Part shown: one piece after another, positions 59,391-59,719 of the stretch
Layout of the letters: every line of letters starts with the position of its first letter
How positions within the stretch are numbered: the first letter of the stretch is position 1
NCBI GenBank assembly: GCA_022563535.1
Contig: JADFNE010000024.1
Location: 1-59,719, forward strand
Length of the DNA: 59,719 bases
Origin: Myxococcales bacterium
GTDB taxonomy: Bacteria; Myxococcota_A; UBA9160; UBA4427
Reading direction: 5' to 3'
Made by a program: the position numbers and the translations under genes
Notes under the pieces: model-generated
What the model was told of the DNA's origin: nothing
Database searches by the model: none
Seen by the model: the letters and a program-made list of their open reading frames with translations, nothing else

Positions 59391-59579
59391 CGGTCTTTCT
59401 CTTTCTCTTCTTGCGGACGCCGCGGAGGGCGCCCGGCTGTGGCGCTTAGCACGTCGGCGGGTGGTCCGAGGGCCTGCAAGCGCCTGAAATCGTCCCCGTA
59501 TCGTTCGAACCTGAGCTTGCGAGCCTAGCGCACTTCCCGGGCGCCGACCGAGGCGGGTGGTACGATGCGGCCCGTGCCC

Positions 59580-59719
59580 GAAGCGATCCGGAAACACGTC
59601 CTCGTCGCGATTGGCGGAGCCGTAGAGCAAAGCGACAGCCTCACCCGCACAGATCTTTTCGCCTCGAATTTCAACATCCTGCACCGCCGTCCGGGCAAAA
59701 CCGCGATAGGGCGTATAGA
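59580..59719 (-). pseudogene. Cytochrome P450 fragment, cut by the window edge and lacking the heme Cys
   Basis: Reading inward from the right edge on the minus strand gives YTPYRGFARTAVQDVEIRGE followed by KICAGEAVALLYGSANRDED and VFPDRF, the unmistakable beta-sheet region of bacterial P450s just before the heme loop. The normal continuation (about 20 residues then FGxGxHxCxG) is missing: the text turns directly to FGHGPHRTTRLG and then random Arg-rich sequence. No Cys follows. The frame stays open into the next gene. The upstream part of the gene is outside the window. Confidence 0.65.

Overview
The window is high-GC DNA with densely packed genes, many translationally coupled through ATGA, GTGA or TTGA overlaps, and frequent GTG or TTG starts. 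The gene set points to a Gram-negative, deltaproteobacterial-type organism (Myxococcota or Desulfobacterota-like). It includes a PBP1A with an outer-membrane-type envelope, an NtrC-like response regulator, a CheX-like protein with a MshEN-type N-terminus, Fur, an AST-type arginine pathway and secreted repeat proteins. I cannot fix the lineage from the sequence alone. No rRNA, tRNA or CRISPR array was seen.

Layout. 1-3392: right edge of an integrated element, with a small ORF, a DUF3631 ATPase, an excisionase-like HTH protein and a tyrosine integrase. The integrase 3' end runs into the 3' end of a guanidine-modifying enzyme gene. 3242-8098 (minus): four-gene arginine succinyltransferase-type operon (class III transaminase, AstA, AstD, amidinotransferase/dihydrolase-like enzyme). 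8359-10824: a nuclease/phosphatase-family gene and a MATE exporter, convergent around a 163-bp MITE-like element whose ends overlap both stop codons. 11169-12532: TPR lipoprotein, an unknown protein and Fur. 12645-14095: rmlC-rmlA. 14287-15327: secreted RCC1-like repeat protein with a C-terminal sorting-like tail. 15687-17735: small unknown gene and ComM. 18118-23114: M28-like lipoprotein, vWA protein, DxDxDG-repeat protein, NRDE/TANGO2 protein and a small Cys-rich protein. 23261-27041: folC, a stand-alone AICAR formyltransferase and a class V aminotransferase. 27102-31035: MshEN-CheX protein and two GT-C type membrane glycosyltransferases. 31196-31752: two small unknown genes.

32054-44209 is the main metabolic block: thirteen co-directional genes closely resembling the mycobacterial HIP (steroid C/D-ring) catabolic genes. 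They encode IpdA, IpdB, IpdC, EchA20, three acyl-CoA dehydrogenases, a DUF35 protein with an Ltp thiolase-like partner, FadA6, two SDRs and a MaoC hydratase. A perfect 16-bp palindrome inside a plausible promoter spacer upstream suggests control by a TetR-type repressor.

44237-50020: a sulfatase-fold enzyme without the formylglycine cysteine, an aldolase/SDR fusion, a TPR plus beta-barrel outer-membrane protein, and a short tail resembling a polysaccharide deacetylase. 50004-56741: sensor kinase, PBP1A, glutathione synthetase and NtrC-type regulator. 56864-59390: O6-alkylguanine-DNA alkyltransferase, a DUF2442 protein, an unknown protein and a cystathionine gamma-synthase-like enzyme. At the right edge lies a cytochrome P450 fragment that lacks its heme cysteine and is open in frame into the last gene.
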